Shown: positions 1-9,352, counted from the first letter of the stretch. The stretch is 64,000 bases of DNA from Cerasicoccus sp. TK19100 (GCF_027257155.1 NZ_JAPWDU010000001.1:372001-436000); one strand, 5' to 3'. The notes: a model not told the origin generated them from the sequence alone. Program-made: numbers and translations.

Positions 1-348
1 GGGGTTGAGGAACGGACGCACCACCTGATCGAGCAGGATGGGCTTTTTGAGCACTTCGATGCCGCACATTTGCAGCTGGTTGTATTCGGAGCGCAAAATG
101 GCGGGGGTCAGCACAACGACATGTAGCTCGGGGTCGGCCGCTTTGGCTCCCATGATGAAGTTCATGCCATCGGACTCATCGGCCTTATGGTCGGCGATGA
201 AGAGGTCGATTGGTGCCTCCTTGTTTTGGAGGGCAGTTTTGCAATCTTCCAGCGTGCGGGCTGGCACGACATTGTGACGCAGCTTCTCGAGTTTTTTGGT
301 AACATTTTCGAGAACGGCGTCAGAATCATCCCAATAAAGAATCTTCAC
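1..348 (-). CDS. response regulator receiver-domain protein (3' end outside window)
   Basis: This reading frame runs from a GTG at 348 off the left edge, giving 116 residues. It shows all the marks of a two-component receiver domain: the acidic pair D7-D8 (YWDDSD), phosphoacceptor D53 (IADH), a conserved threonine T81 (VVLTP) and K102-P103 (LKKPI). The protein would be phosphorylated by a histidine kinase. Whether an output domain follows cannot be seen, because the sequence ends just after the receiver fold. The GTG start places the first beta strand (KILYWDD) at the very N-terminus, as usual in the family; an upstream TTG is the alternative. No Shine-Dalgarno sequence is evident. Confidence 0.8.
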   Translation of the reverse strand, partial: MKILYWDDSDAVLENVTKKLEKLRHNVVPARTLEDCKTALQNKEAPIDLFIADHKADESDGMNFIMGAKAADPELHVVVLTPAILRSEYNQLQMCGIEVLKKPILLDQVVRPFLNP

Positions 349-475
349 AATTATCAAATGTTAGCACCATCTTGCCCTAAATCAAGTGGACTTTTGCCCC
401 TTGCGGGTATTTACAACTCAATTACAAGGTGAATGCCCTAATGGAACTAAGTGTTTCCCGAATAAAGGGTTAGCG

Positions 476-1720
476 CTATTGGTAAAGCCAATAGGCCCGG
501 CTTTGGCGCTGAAACTCCTCGGCCTGCTGTTTCCAGCGCTCTAAAAACATCTCTACGCGGGCGTTCGCGCCCCGTGTCTGGAGCTCTTCCAGCCAGGCGG
601 GGTCGCCCATATGAATGAGGAATCCGCGCCGCTGGTCGCCGATGTTGACAAAGGGATTTTCCGGGCTCCATTGGCAGGCTAGCCGCATCATGTAGAAGCT
701 GATCGCACACGGGTCGAGACGGTCCCAATCGGTGACGGTCAAATACACGCCGGGAAACTTTTTGCCGGACGCATTTTCCCCCTCCGTCACCTGAAAGCCG
801 AGTCCGGGGATTTGGTAGGCTTCCATGACGCGCTTGACCAGCTCCGGCGAGCGGCCTGGGTAGTAGATCATGCGGAAATTATACTGCGTGCCGACACCGT
901 GACCCCACTTGCCCACGTAGGCACCGAGCCCGGTCATCGAGTAGCCCATTGCGGCGGACAGGTCGGGGATCGCAGGGGAGGTGGCCACCCATTTGAGACC
1001 GGTTTGCGGCCAAAGCATGTCGCGATGCCAGCCCTTCATCGGGACGACCATCAGACGGCCGCGGCGGCGAACATCCTCGCTCACGCCGAGTACGCCGGGC
1101 TTCTTTTTGCACATGACGGCCAGTTCGCCAATCGTCATGCCGTAAACGTAGGGCACCTCGAATTCGCCAACGTAAGACATCCACTCGGGGTCAAGGCCAG
1201 GGCCGTCGACCTTGAGCCCGCCGAGGGGGTTGGGCCGGTCGAGCACCATGACGTCGATGCCTTGCTCAAAGCAGGCGGCCATGGCGTATTTCATCGCGCT
1301 GATGTAGGTGTAGCTGCGCACACCGAGGTCCTGCAAATCGATGACTAACACATCCAGCCCGGCCAACATCTCGGGCGAAGGCTTGCGGTACTCGCCGTAG
1401 AGCGAATAAGCGGGCAGGCCGGTGGGGCCGTGGGTGGCGTGGCCGACTTTTTCATTGGCCTGCGCCTTGCCGTCGATGCCGTGCTCCGGGCCAAACAAGG
1501 CCACGAGGTTGACCTGCGGTGCTTTCTGCAAGACGAGCCAGGACGGGCGGCCGTATTTATCGACGCCAGCGGGGTGGCTCAGCAGCCCCACACGTTTGCC
1601 CTGTAGCTTGTCAAAACCGCTCTGGCGTAGGGTGTCGATGCCGAGGTCGATCATGGGCGCAGCGTGAGCGAGCGAAAAGGTGGCGAACAGTATCAGGAGC
1701 GTCAGCAGGCGCGAGCGCAT
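476..1720 (-). CDS. NamZ-like exo-beta-N-acetylmuramidase (DUF1343, GH171)
   Basis: A 414-residue secreted protein with a clear signal peptide (residues 1-20, ending LAHA). The mature part matches the DUF1343/YbbC family, whose studied member NamZ removes non-reducing terminal MurNAc from peptidoglycan fragments (GH171). Family blocks visible are GLLSHPAGVD near the N-terminus, LFGPEHGIDG, LPAYSLYGEYRKPS, VLVIDLQDLGVRSYTYI and VLDRPNPLGG. The length is normal. It lies 6 nt downstream of the DUF2062 gene on the same strand, so the two are probably co-transcribed. Its likely role is periplasmic cell-wall turnover or recycling. The family call is strong; the exact substrate is inferred. Confidence 0.85.
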   Translation of the reverse strand: MRSRLLTLLILFATFSLAHAAPMIDLGIDTLRQSGFDKLQGKRVGLLSHPAGVDKYGRPSWLVLQKAPQVNLVALFGPEHGIDGKAQANEKVGHATHGPTGLPAYSLYGEYRKPSPEMLAGLDVLVIDLQDLGVRSYTYISAMKYAMAACFEQGIDVMVLDRPNPLGGLKVDGPGLDPEWMSYVGEFEVPYVYGMTIGELAVMCKKKPGVLGVSEDVRRRGRLMVVPMKGWHRDMLWPQTGLKWVATSPAIPDLSAAMGYSMTGLGAYVGKWGHGVGTQYNFRMIYYPGRSPELVKRVMEAYQIPGLGFQVTEGENASGKKFPGVYLTVTDWDRLDPCAISFYMMRLACQWSPENPFVNIGDQRRGFLIHMGDPAWLEELQTRGANARVEMFLERWKQQAEEFQRQSRAYWLYQ

Positions 1721-1726
1721 ACAAAG

Positions 1727-2539
1727 TCAGGAGTTTTTTGGTTGGATATTTTTCAAGTTCTTGGCGTTCTTCAGCGCCTCGGCTTCGCGCAGACGGACCT
1801 TGTGGTATTGGGTCCGCAGGTCAAACATCTTGGCGCTGGCGCGACGTGCGGTGAACTGGTAGGCGAGGCTCAGGAAAAAGCCAATAAAATACCCAATAAT
1901 CGCGCCGCCAACGAAGGTCGCCTTGAAGCCCAGGCCGACGATTTCGGGCAGCGTCATCCCGGTCTCATCGGCGAGCGTTTCCATGGAATTATTCATCGTG
2001 CTGGGCCCGACAATGCTCAGGAAGGCGTCCTTGAGGTTGTGCGCGATTAGCACTGCAAAATCGTAAACTGAGTCCCCGGGTATCTCGAAACCGAACATGC
2101 TGAAAACCAACAGACCCACGTAGCATCCAGCCAAATAGAGTGGCCCGGCGGTAATGGGATTCGTCACGAACTGCGTGGCCACCATGACCATCAAATTACT
2201 GCGAAAGACTATGGCCAACAGGAAGGCCGTCGGCACCTGGATGCCGTAGATGGGCAGCATCGAGAGGATGCACCCAATGTAAATCGCCGGTACGACGTCT
2301 TCCCGGCGAAAAGACCACAAATACGAACGCTTGCGGGCGGCTCCGGCAAACCAGCCGAGCACCGGGTAGCGGTGGATTGTAGCACGGCGGGGCAGGGGGC
2401 GCAGCCAACGCTTGGCGCGCCGGATGCGTTTAAAATATTCGTGCCTATGTTTTTCGTCCGCCGTCACAGGGTATTGGGAAAGGGAACACTCTGAAGCGGT
2501 TCCCTCAATATTGACAACACTTCTATGTGCTCGGGTCAA
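1727..2539 (-). CDS. DUF2062 domain membrane protein
   Basis: A 270-residue protein whose middle and end carry three hydrophobic segments: roughly VPAIYIGCILSMLPIYG, MVMVATQFVTNPITAGPLYLAG and the region around FVGGAIIGYFIGFFLSL. The block FRREDVVPAIYIGCILSMLPIYGIQVPTA with NPITAGPLY is typical of DUF2062, a small inner-membrane family of unknown biochemical function often found near cell-envelope and glycan genes. A basic N-terminal stretch (RRAKRWLRPLPRR) precedes the membrane part, which suggests a cytoplasmic N-terminus. It precedes the NamZ-like gene by 6 nt, suggesting an envelope operon. The start at 2539 gives a long polar N-terminus with no family match, so a later start is possible. 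Confidence 0.75.
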   Translation of the reverse strand: MTRAHRSVVNIEGTASECSLSQYPVTADEKHRHEYFKRIRRAKRWLRPLPRRATIHRYPVLGWFAGAARKRSYLWSFRREDVVPAIYIGCILSMLPIYGIQVPTAFLLAIVFRSNLMVMVATQFVTNPITAGPLYLAGCYVGLLVFSMFGFEIPGDSVYDFAVLIAHNLKDAFLSIVGPSTMNNSMETLADETGMTLPEIVGLGFKATFVGGAIIGYFIGFFLSLAYQFTARRASAKMFDLRTQYHKVRLREAEALKNAKNLKNIQPKNS

Positions 2540-2578
2540 TTAATTCGCAAAGGGCTGCGCAGAGAATCGCCTTTGATT

Positions 2579-2594
2579 TTTATCGTAAGATAAA
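2579..2594. promoter_or_regulatory. short palindrome upstream of a PEP-CTERM gene
   Basis: TTTATCGTAAGATAAA is a perfect 6+4+6 inverted repeat in AT-rich DNA between the divergent DUF2062 and PEP-CTERM genes. It could be an operator. A related string (TTTATCGTAGA) occurs near 60763 upstream of another PEP-CTERM gene. Confidence 0.25.
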
Positions 2595-2673
2595 TATTCG
2601 ACTTAATTTATCTATCAATTTAGGCCCTTTTTCTTGCCACATAACGAGTTTTGTGCAAAATCAAGGGTATTCT

Positions 2674-2698
2674 AACCCCTTAAATACCCTTACCCCCT
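2674..2698 (+). promoter_or_regulatory. C-rich leader shared by PEP-CTERM genes
   Basis: Directly before the ATG lies a C- and A-rich, G-free tract beginning AACCCCTTAAATACCC and ending CTTACCCCC. Closely similar tracts sit at the same place before the other two PEP-CTERM genes in the window (30348-30366 and 60735-60753). No Shine-Dalgarno is present, so the tract may matter for translation or mRNA binding. This is inferred from recurrence only. Confidence 0.35.
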
Positions 2699-2699
2699 T

Positions 2700-3905
2700 A
2701 TGAAAAAACCGCTTCCCGTTTCGGCAGTTATTTTGTCCTTATCGACAATTTCTCTCAGCGCCATACCCTTTACCTGGGAAGGCGATGATCCGACAAATCC
2801 CACTTGGTTTGGCGTGGGTGCCAACTGGTTGGAAGGCTCGGTCCCGAACTTCAACAACTACTATGTGCTGCCCAGTGGTGCGGCCTCGAAAACCATCGAG
2901 ATGGTCAACGGCTCAGGGGCCAGCCTTTTTCGCACCGGAGTGCAGGGGGTCAACTTCGAGGATGCCGGTTGGGTGATCCAGGACACCGTGGGCGATGGCT
3001 CGGGCGGCTGGCGCTATGACTTCAATGGCAGTTCGGGGTCGATCGGCACCCAGCCCTACGGAATCAACTCATCCGGTGTCGGTGTGAACGAAATTCGGGC
3101 CCGTTTCCAGATTTCGAGCACCAACAATGCCGACACGGGGCAGCCGATCCGCCCAATCACGGTCAACAGCGGCAACACACTGCTGTTTTCCGGCGAATAT
3201 GTAGATGGGCAGGCATGGACGCTGCAGGGCGGCGGGACGATGGTCGTTAACAACACCAACGACAACCGTGGGAACAGCTTTAATGCAGGCCTGGGCCTGA
3301 ACGATGCGACCACCTTGCTCAACCGTGGCACGATGCAGATTGCGTCTTCGTCGCTTTCGCTGACCGATGGTACCATCGGCGGAGACGGTACTTTCTATGG
3401 GCGCATGGACGCCACGATTACCTTTGATGGCACGACGCTCGCGCCCGGGGGAGATGGCAGCATCGCGGGTGGCGGTGAAGCTGGCGATCTGACCTGGATG
3501 TCCGGCTCCGCAGGCTCTTTAACCCGGGTTGCCATTGGTGCGACCGGCACGTTTGAGGCCTACATCGGTCCCGGCGGCGCAGCGGACAACGCCCGCCTCG
3601 TCCTCGACCTTGATGGCGGCACCTTCAACATCGTCTCCGGTGCCACGCTGAACATCGTGGGTTCGACGATTCAAGACGGCACCTATGAGATCATTGTGGA
3701 TGGTGATGACACGGCCGACTTCACCGGCACGTTCAGCTCGATCCTCTTTAACGGCGCGGCAGCGGATCCGGAGAACTTCAGCGTCAACTACGGCCTCGAT
3801 TCAATCACGGTTGATGTGTCCGGAATGGTCCCTGAGCCACAGACCTACGCATTGCTGGCCGGCCTCGGTTGCTTTGCCTTGGTGATGGTTCGCCGCCGCC
3901 GGTAA
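2700..3905 (+). CDS. PEP-CTERM sorting domain protein
   Basis: A 401-residue exported protein. Residues 1-21 form a signal peptide (MKKPLPVSAVILSLSTISLSA). The body is rich in Gly, Thr, Asn and Asp with repeated short beta-strand phrases, as in passenger-like surface proteins. The C-terminus is a full PEP-CTERM signal: VPEPQTYALLAGLG, a hydrophobic helix and a final RRRR. In organisms with exosortase such proteins are cleaved at PEP and delivered to the envelope or extracellular matrix; no exosortase gene lies in this window. It is a single gene with its own intergenic promoter region and a strong terminator downstream. Its molecular function is unknown. Confidence 0.85.
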   Translation: MKKPLPVSAVILSLSTISLSAIPFTWEGDDPTNPTWFGVGANWLEGSVPNFNNYYVLPSGAASKTIEMVNGSGASLFRTGVQGVNFEDAGWVIQDTVGDGSGGWRYDFNGSSGSIGTQPYGINSSGVGVNEIRARFQISSTNNADTGQPIRPITVNSGNTLLFSGEYVDGQAWTLQGGGTMVVNNTNDNRGNSFNAGLGLNDATTLLNRGTMQIASSSLSLTDGTIGGDGTFYGRMDATITFDGTTLAPGGDGSIAGGGEAGDLTWMSGSAGSLTRVAIGATGTFEAYIGPGGAADNARLVLDLDGGTFNIVSGATLNIVGSTIQDGTYEIIVDGDDTADFTGTFSSILFNGAAADPENFSVNYGLDSITVDVSGMVPEPQTYALLAGLGCFALVMVRRRR

Positions 3906-3929
3906 TTGAGAATCAACGCACTTCTTTGA

Positions 3930-3963
3930 CTCCGGTTGCCTGCAAGCGCCGGAGTTTTTTTTG
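3930..3963 (+). terminator. rho-independent terminator after PEP-CTERM gene
   Basis: The stem CTCCGG/CCGGAG (3930-3935 with 3949-3954) is followed by eight or more T residues. It ends the PEP-CTERM transcript and separates it from the oppositely oriented helicase gene. Confidence 0.9.
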
Positions 3964-3979
3964 TGATCTGCGACACTGG

Positions 3980-6529
3980 CTAAACCGCCATCGTGCCCTC
4001 AAAACGCGTACGCTGCGCGGGCGTGAGCGGCGGTAGCTCGGCGAGGCGGATGATGCCGAAGTGGCTTAGGACGTATTGGCGAGCGAGCTCCTTGAAGTCC
4101 ATCCAGCGGTCCCAATAAAAATCGGGTGCGAAGGCAATGTGGTTCAAGATGCTGCGCCATTCGAGGTTCGCACGCTCGATGTCGCCGGGGCGCAGTTCGT
4201 CGCCCAGGTAGCGGTGGGCGGTCTCCGGGGCGTCCTTGAGTGCGGCGATTACCTCAGATGCGCCGTTGCCATAGCCGGGTGGCAGCCCGCCCTCCAGATA
4301 GCCCGGTGCGGTGAGGCCGCGGTAGGTCAGGCGGGAGAGGTTGCCCAGGCGGCCGCTGGTGTTGTCAAAGTGCTCGAAGCGGTGCCCGGCGCGCAGGTTG
4401 GCTACGTCGAAAAGCAGGTCGCCGAGGTCGTAGGATTCGTCTTCCAACGCGGCGGCGATCGCGAGGCCTTCACCGTGGTTGAAAAAGCTGAAGATGACGC
4501 CGCGCCGTGTGGGGCGGCGGTGGTCGTCGATCAGGCCAAGCTGTAGCCAGATCTCGGCCGCCGTGCTCTTGGCGACGGTAGGATCATCCCCGGCGATCTG
4601 GGCAAAAGTCGGAAAGGCGGGTGGGACGACTTCGCGCTGCGGCGGGTTGATCAATGCATCGCCGTTGGAGTCGACGCGGGCAAAAACCATGGCTCGTCCG
4701 TAGTCGAGGCGAGCCGTTATGGTGTCTCCCTGCGGGACCATTTCCACGAGACGCCCACCTTGCGTGAGGTAGGGCAGCAGCGGCGCGTAAACCTCCTCCA
4801 GCCGCTCCAGTGAACAGAGACGGGTGGGGGTGCGGTCGTCCGGGCAGTTTTTGAGAAAGTGGTCCTTGAGCGCGCGGTGGAACCACTTAACCAGCGACAC
4901 GCGGCCCTTGCGCTCCTCGGTGGGGAAGGTGGCCAGCGGCACCTGGCGGCCATAGCGGCGGCGACCCTTGGCCTTGAGGCGGCAGAGGTTGCCCACCTGC
5001 ACGCCCTGGAGGGATTCCGGTGCTTCGAGCGCGGGCTTCCAGTCGCCATCCACGTAGAGCATCGCCTCTTCGAGGGGGACTTTGCTGGGTGCCCTGAGGC
5101 GCTCCCATTCGCCGAGGGCGTTGCGCATTTCCTTGATTTTCTTGGTGGTCGGCTCGCGGAAATTAAACTCACCCAGTGCATTCTCGAAGACCTCGCCGGA
5201 CTTGGTGCGCGACAGCTCGTCGGCGGGTATGGCGCGCCGCTGGGCAACGAGTTGAGCACCCGGCTGGGCCTTCTTGCCGGGGGGGGGCAGACGGCGCAGA
5301 CCGAGGCGCAGGCGGTTCTCGGTAAAGAGGCGCTCGGCGAGCTCGTCGGCGGCTTGGACGGGGTCGTTGCCCGCTTTGTCGGCCTCATGCATGACGGCTA
5401 GAAAGCTCGGCCAGTCGACGGTCGATGCGCGCTTGAGGCTCAGCGGGCGGGCCTCGGCCATGCGGGGCTTACCCGGGGCGACGAGCACGAAGCCCTTGTC
5501 GTCCAGGCCCCGGCGGCCAGCGCGGCCAAACATCTGCATCAGCTCGTCCGGGCGGACCTGGAATGTCCGGCCGCTGTGTTTGTATTCACGCTCGGTGACG
5601 AGCACACTGCGCATGGAAAAGTTAATCCCGGCGGCCAGACCTGTCGTTGCGACGATTACGCGGAGCTGCCCGGCCTTGGCCAGCGGCTCGATCAGGCCGG
5701 CGCGCTGCCGGTAGTTGAGCCCGCTGTGGTGAAACGCGATGCGGTTGCGCAGGAGTTTGGCCAGGTCGTCCCCGGCAATCTCGCGCTGCTCATGGGTCAG
5801 CTCCAGCCACTCGGGCAGGGGGAGGGCGGCGCTGAGCTTGGCGGCGAGGTTTTCGGCCTCCCGGCGCTGCGGGGCAAAGACCAGGATCGGGCCAAAGTCT
5901 TCTGCCAGCGCGCGGGCAATCATCCGTGGCCAAAAGCCACGCACGCTGTTGGGCACGTTGTCGGGGAGGGATTGGAGCAGCACTTCGTCCTGCGGGACGG
6001 GGCGCTGGGTGTGCTCGACGAGGACAGCGTCACGGCCAATCGACTGCAGCCAGCCGACGAGTTTTTCCGGGTTGGCCACGCTGCCGGAGAGCATCAGCAG
6101 CTGGGTGCCGGGGGGTGCCAGGGCGATGGCGAGCTCGTAGTTAATGCCGCGACGGGCGTCGCCGAGCATCTGGTATTCGTCAATGACGAGCAGGCCTGGG
6201 CCCTTGCCCCGAAGAAATTTCGCTTTCTGCGTCTCCAGCGTGGCGACGACGAGTGGGGCATCGAGCTTGTCGGCAACGTCACCCGTGCACAGGCCAACAT
6301 TCCACCCTTTGGCACGCCATTCGTACAGCTTGTCGTTGGCGAGCGCTCGGGTGGGCACCGTGTAGATTGCCTGACTTCGCAGCCCGCGCTCCACCAGGAG
6401 CTCGAAGATGTAGGTTTTGCCTGCCCCAGTGGGTGCATTGACGACGACGTCGCGCCCGGCCACGAGGTGATTTACCGCATCTTGCTGCCAAATATCGGGA
6501 ATCCGTAGATTATTAGGGATACCTTCCAC
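3980..6529 (-). CDS. Ski2-like DEAD/DEAH-box helicase
   Basis: A superfamily 2 helicase of about 849 residues. Motifs in order are Q-region WQQDAV, Walker A APTGAGKT, motif Ia VPTRALANDK, motif II DEYQ (a DEAH variant), motif III SGS, motif IV VFAPQRREAENLA, motif V TTGLAAGINF and motif VI MFGRAGRRG. The FHHSGL and GRAGRRG combination is typical of the Ski2/Mtr4-like group, which unwinds RNA or DNA with ATP. The large C-terminal region past about residue 430 has no motif I recognise. A TTG at 6583 gives 18 more residues without family likeness; the GTG at 6529 starts just before the conserved core, so I prefer it. The gene stands alone on its strand. Substrate unknown. Confidence 0.8.
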   Translation of the reverse strand: MEGIPNNLRIPDIWQQDAVNHLVAGRDVVVNAPTGAGKTYIFELLVERGLRSQAIYTVPTRALANDKLYEWRAKGWNVGLCTGDVADKLDAPLVVATLETQKAKFLRGKGPGLLVIDEYQMLGDARRGINYELAIALAPPGTQLLMLSGSVANPEKLVGWLQSIGRDAVLVEHTQRPVPQDEVLLQSLPDNVPNSVRGFWPRMIARALAEDFGPILVFAPQRREAENLAAKLSAALPLPEWLELTHEQREIAGDDLAKLLRNRIAFHHSGLNYRQRAGLIEPLAKAGQLRVIVATTGLAAGINFSMRSVLVTEREYKHSGRTFQVRPDELMQMFGRAGRRGLDDKGFVLVAPGKPRMAEARPLSLKRASTVDWPSFLAVMHEADKAGNDPVQAADELAERLFTENRLRLGLRRLPPPGKKAQPGAQLVAQRRAIPADELSRTKSGEVFENALGEFNFREPTTKKIKEMRNALGEWERLRAPSKVPLEEAMLYVDGDWKPALEAPESLQGVQVGNLCRLKAKGRRRYGRQVPLATFPTEERKGRVSLVKWFHRALKDHFLKNCPDDRTPTRLCSLERLEEVYAPLLPYLTQGGRLVEMVPQGDTITARLDYGRAMVFARVDSNGDALINPPQREVVPPAFPTFAQIAGDDPTVAKSTAAEIWLQLGLIDDHRRPTRRGVIFSFFNHGEGLAIAAALEDESYDLGDLLFDVANLRAGHRFEHFDNTSGRLGNLSRLTYRGLTAPGYLEGGLPPGYGNGASEVIAALKDAPETAHRYLGDELRPGDIERANLEWRSILNHIAFAPDFYWDRWMDFKELARQYVLSHFGIIRLAELPPLTPAQRTRFEGTMAV

Positions 6530-6716
6530 TCTTAGGATCGAGTTAAACGGTTTCGCGCGGTAAAAGCAAACCCAACTTACCAAATGCCCGGCGCAGAGGA
6601 TGGCCTCGGTCTAGATTTCATGCAGCGATCAGGCTTGGCGGGTGAAGGGGTCGTTAAAATATTACTTTCTGCCAGCCCATGCTTTACATCGGATGCCCAT
6701 GTCTCATAGTGGCGGC

Positions 6717-7457
6717 ATGAGCTGGTACTACGTTCACAATGGCGAGACGGTCGGGCCCGTTACGCAGGAGGAATTTGATGAATTGCGCTACTCGGGCGTG
6801 CTGAACGACCAGACGATGGTCTGGCAGGATGGCTGGACGGAATGGATGCCGCTTGGGCAGGCCAACTTGGCCCCGGTAGCTTCTCCCGCCGCGCCTGCTG
6901 CTGGCCTGAAGCTTGGCCAAAAGCGAGCGCCGATGGAGTCCTACCAGCAGCCGACCGTGGAAGCCTCGCACGCGCAGGAGGTGCCGGTGAATACGGAAGA
7001 GATCGCTGCAGGCATCCCCCTGGAGTTTGAAGAAGACGCCGCGCAATTCGTCAGCGGTGCCCGCTGGTTTTACTGGATCGCAGCGTTCTCGGTAATTAAC
7101 TCCGTGATCGCGTTTTTCCAAGGCGGCGTTTACTTCGTCATCGGGCTGGCCTACACGCAGATTGTTGATCTCATTGCCTTTTCACTTGAGCCGGAAATCG
7201 GGAACATTGCGCTGATTGTGGGCCTGGTGATCAACCTGGTCATATCCGGCGTCTTTGCGCTGTTTGGCTTGTTTTCGCTCAAGGGAATACGTGCCCTGAT
7301 GGTCTGCGGTATCGGCCTGTATGTTATTGATGGCCTGATATTTCTGCTTTCGGCGGATTGGCTGTCCGTCGCCTTCCACGGCTATGCAAGCTTCTGCCTG
7401 ATCCGCGGTTTCATCTCGCTGAACACGCTGAAAAAGGCCGGCGTCAAGGTGGCGTAG
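6717..7457 (+). CDS. GYF_2 (DUF4339) domain membrane protein
   Basis: A 246-residue protein with two parts. Residues 1-50 form a GYF_2 domain (SWYYVHNGETVGPVTQEEFDEL, then WQDGWTEWMPLGQ), a small protein-interaction fold often joined to bacterial membrane proteins. After an acidic, Pro/Ala-rich linker come four hydrophobic segments: FYWIAAFSVINSVIAFF, IALIVGLVINLVISGVFALFG, LMVCGIGLYVIDGLIFLLS and VAFHGYASFCLIRGFISL. The ATG at 6717 is preferred because the GYF_2 domain begins immediately; an open frame extends upstream to 6642 but adds residues of no likeness. Function is unknown; the topology suggests an inner-membrane adaptor with a cytoplasmic domain. Confidence 0.75.
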   Translation: MSWYYVHNGETVGPVTQEEFDELRYSGVLNDQTMVWQDGWTEWMPLGQANLAPVASPAAPAAGLKLGQKRAPMESYQQPTVEASHAQEVPVNTEEIAAGIPLEFEEDAAQFVSGARWFYWIAAFSVINSVIAFFQGGVYFVIGLAYTQIVDLIAFSLEPEIGNIALIVGLVINLVISGVFALFGLFSLKGIRALMVCGIGLYVIDGLIFLLSADWLSVAFHGYASFCLIRGFISLNTLKKAGVKVA

Positions 7458-7458
7458 C

Positions 7459-8205
7459 TCAGCTCTTTTTCCGGGCGGACATGATCAGCGTGCGGCTGGT
7501 CATGACGTTCCAGGAGTGATGCTGGGCGGCGAGTTCGTCGCTGATTGCGGAGATCGAGCGCCCCTTGCGGTCGCGGCGTTTCTTGGCGCTGGCGGTGGCC
7601 CACTTGGCGATGGGCGCGGCCAGCCAATAGAAGGCAGCGGAAAATTTCTGGGTTTTGCCCGGGTAGTGCTTCACGTTTTCAAAGCCGTTGTCGAGCAGCG
7701 ACAGCGCGAGGTGGAAGAATGTGATCGGCGAAATGTGGCGCATCCAGGCGTCTTTGCCCATGTCTTCCTTGGTCGAAAGCGCATCGTAAAACAGGAAGAG
7801 TCCGCGCGTCATGAAGATGCATCGCGAGCGCAGGCTGAGCATGTTGGGCACGGAGACGAAAAAGATGCCGCCGGGCTTGAGAATACGCTCAATTTCCTGA
7901 ACGGCGTGGTGGTAATTTTCGATGTGCTCGAAGGCCTCGGTGCACGTGACGACGTCGAAGGTGTTGTCCTCGAAGGGTAGGGTATCGCTGTTGAGATTAG
8001 CGGTTTTGCCCGGGATATCGCCCAGATCGGGCATGAGCTCGAAATCGCACGCCTCGGATTGCATGTGGGGGCGCTCCTTGTTCAGGCGGCGGATGAGGTG
8101 ACCCCAACCGGCGGAAACGTCGAGGTGACGGCGTGGTGTGTCGTCCAATTCGCCCAAAATAGCCTGGGCAACGTAGTCAACGATCATCGGTGGTTCAGAA
8201 GACAT
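7459..8205 (-). CDS. class I SAM-dependent methyltransferase
   Basis: A 248-residue Methyltransf_11-type enzyme. The degenerate SAM-binding motif I is LDVSAGWGHLIRRL, motif II is FEDNTFDVVTCTEAFEHIEN and the post-motif is ILKPGGIFFVSVPN. The C-terminal third is basic and hydrophobic (FYWLAAPIAKWATASAKKRRDRKGR), suggesting contact with membranes or nucleic acid. It converges tail to tail with the GYF_2 gene, only 1 nt apart, and lies downstream of accA on the same strand. The substrate cannot be told from sequence; glycolipid, quinone or polysaccharide methylation are all compatible with the fold. Confidence 0.75.
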   Translation of the reverse strand: MSSEPPMIVDYVAQAILGELDDTPRRHLDVSAGWGHLIRRLNKERPHMQSEACDFELMPDLGDIPGKTANLNSDTLPFEDNTFDVVTCTEAFEHIENYHHAVQEIERILKPGGIFFVSVPNMLSLRSRCIFMTRGLFLFYDALSTKEDMGKDAWMRHISPITFFHLALSLLDNGFENVKHYPGKTQKFSAAFYWLAAPIAKWATASAKKRRDRKGRSISAISDELAAQHHSWNVMTSRTLIMSARKKS

Positions 8206-8261
8206 GGCAGCAGGAAATCAACTGTGAAACTGGCTTAACCGGGCCGGGTGCGGTGCTCTAA

Positions 8262-9233
8262 TTAGGCACCGACTTCGGTAAACTGACCCATTGCGCGGAA
8301 CTTCGCGTAACGGCCGTCGAGGAGGGCCTTGGTGGACTTCTTCTTGAGCTTGGCGAGGTTCGCTTCGAGTGCGGCCTTCAGGTTTTGCGCAGCCGTTTCG
8401 GGGTCCACATGGGCACCGCCAAGCGGCTCGGCAACGATTTCATCGACGACGCCGAGATCGACGAGTTTATCGGCCGTGATCTTGAGAGCTTCCGCCGCGC
8501 GGGGGGCATGGACGCGGTCTTTCCAAAGAATCGCGGCGCAGCCTTCCGGCGAAATGACCGAATAGTAGGCGTTGTCCAAAATCAGAATATGGTCTGCCAC
8601 AGCAATGCCAAGCGCGCCGCCGGAACCGCCTTCACCGATAACGGTGGCAATGATCGGTACGGTCAGGGCGCTCATTTCGCGAATATTGACGGCGATGGCC
8701 TCGGCCACGTGACGCTCTTCCGCGCCAATGCCCGGGTAGGCACCGGGGGTGTCAATCAGGGCGATGATCGGCATCTGGAACTTCTCGGCCATCTCCATGA
8801 GGCGCAGGGCCTTGCGGTAGCCTTCCGGATTGGGGCAACCGAAGTTGCGCTTCAGGTTTTCCCGAGTGGAGCGGCCCTTTTGTTGAGCGATGATCATGAC
8901 GGGCTCACCGTTGAGGAAGGCCGGGCCGCCAATGATGGCCTGGTCGTCCATGTAGCGGCGGTCGCCATGGAGCTCTTGAAAGTCTTCGAATATGGCTTCG
9001 ATGTAGTCCAGCGAGTAGGGGCGCTGCGGGTGGCGCGCGAGCTGGATCTTCTGCCACGGGGTGAGGCTGGCGTGGATGCGTTTGCGCGTGTCCTCAATTT
9101 TACCTTTGATGGCCTTGATCTCGTCGGTCACGTCGAGGTTGCTCTCTTCGGACATGCGTTGGAGATTCTCGAGCTGCACTTGTAGCTCGTGGATTGGCTT
9201 TTCAAAATCGAGGGTGTGCTTCGGTTTTTCCAT
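8262..9233 (-). CDS. accA: acetyl-CoA carboxylase carboxyltransferase subunit alpha
   Basis: A 323-residue AccA, the half of the carboxyltransferase that with AccD moves the carboxyl group from biotin to acetyl-CoA, giving malonyl-CoA for fatty-acid synthesis. Family blocks visible are LDFEKPIHELQ at the N-terminus, ARHPQRPYSLDYIEAIFEDFQELHGDR, the oxyanion region PEGYRKALRLMEMAEKF, LIDTPGAYPGIGAEERHVAEAIA, VIGEGGSGGALGI and YYSVISPEGCAAILWKD. The start at 9233 (MEKPKHTLDFEKP) matches the family; an in-frame ATG at 9284 adds 17 unmatched residues. AccD is not in the window. Cytoplasmic. Confidence 0.95.
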   Translation of the reverse strand: MEKPKHTLDFEKPIHELQVQLENLQRMSEESNLDVTDEIKAIKGKIEDTRKRIHASLTPWQKIQLARHPQRPYSLDYIEAIFEDFQELHGDRRYMDDQAIIGGPAFLNGEPVMIIAQQKGRSTRENLKRNFGCPNPEGYRKALRLMEMAEKFQMPIIALIDTPGAYPGIGAEERHVAEAIAVNIREMSALTVPIIATVIGEGGSGGALGIAVADHILILDNAYYSVISPEGCAAILWKDRVHAPRAAEALKITADKLVDLGVVDEIVAEPLGGAHVDPETAAQNLKAALEANLAKLKKKSTKALLDGRYAKFRAMGQFTEVGA

Positions 9234-9352
9234 AGCGTATAAACCGGTCACTATCTGGGGGCATGCGCGGCAGGTCAAATCCAAAGGTAGGTGTTTGAAA
9301 CGTCTTTATGGCGTTGGCTGCGTGGACTCATTTTCCATGTATGCGCATTTTG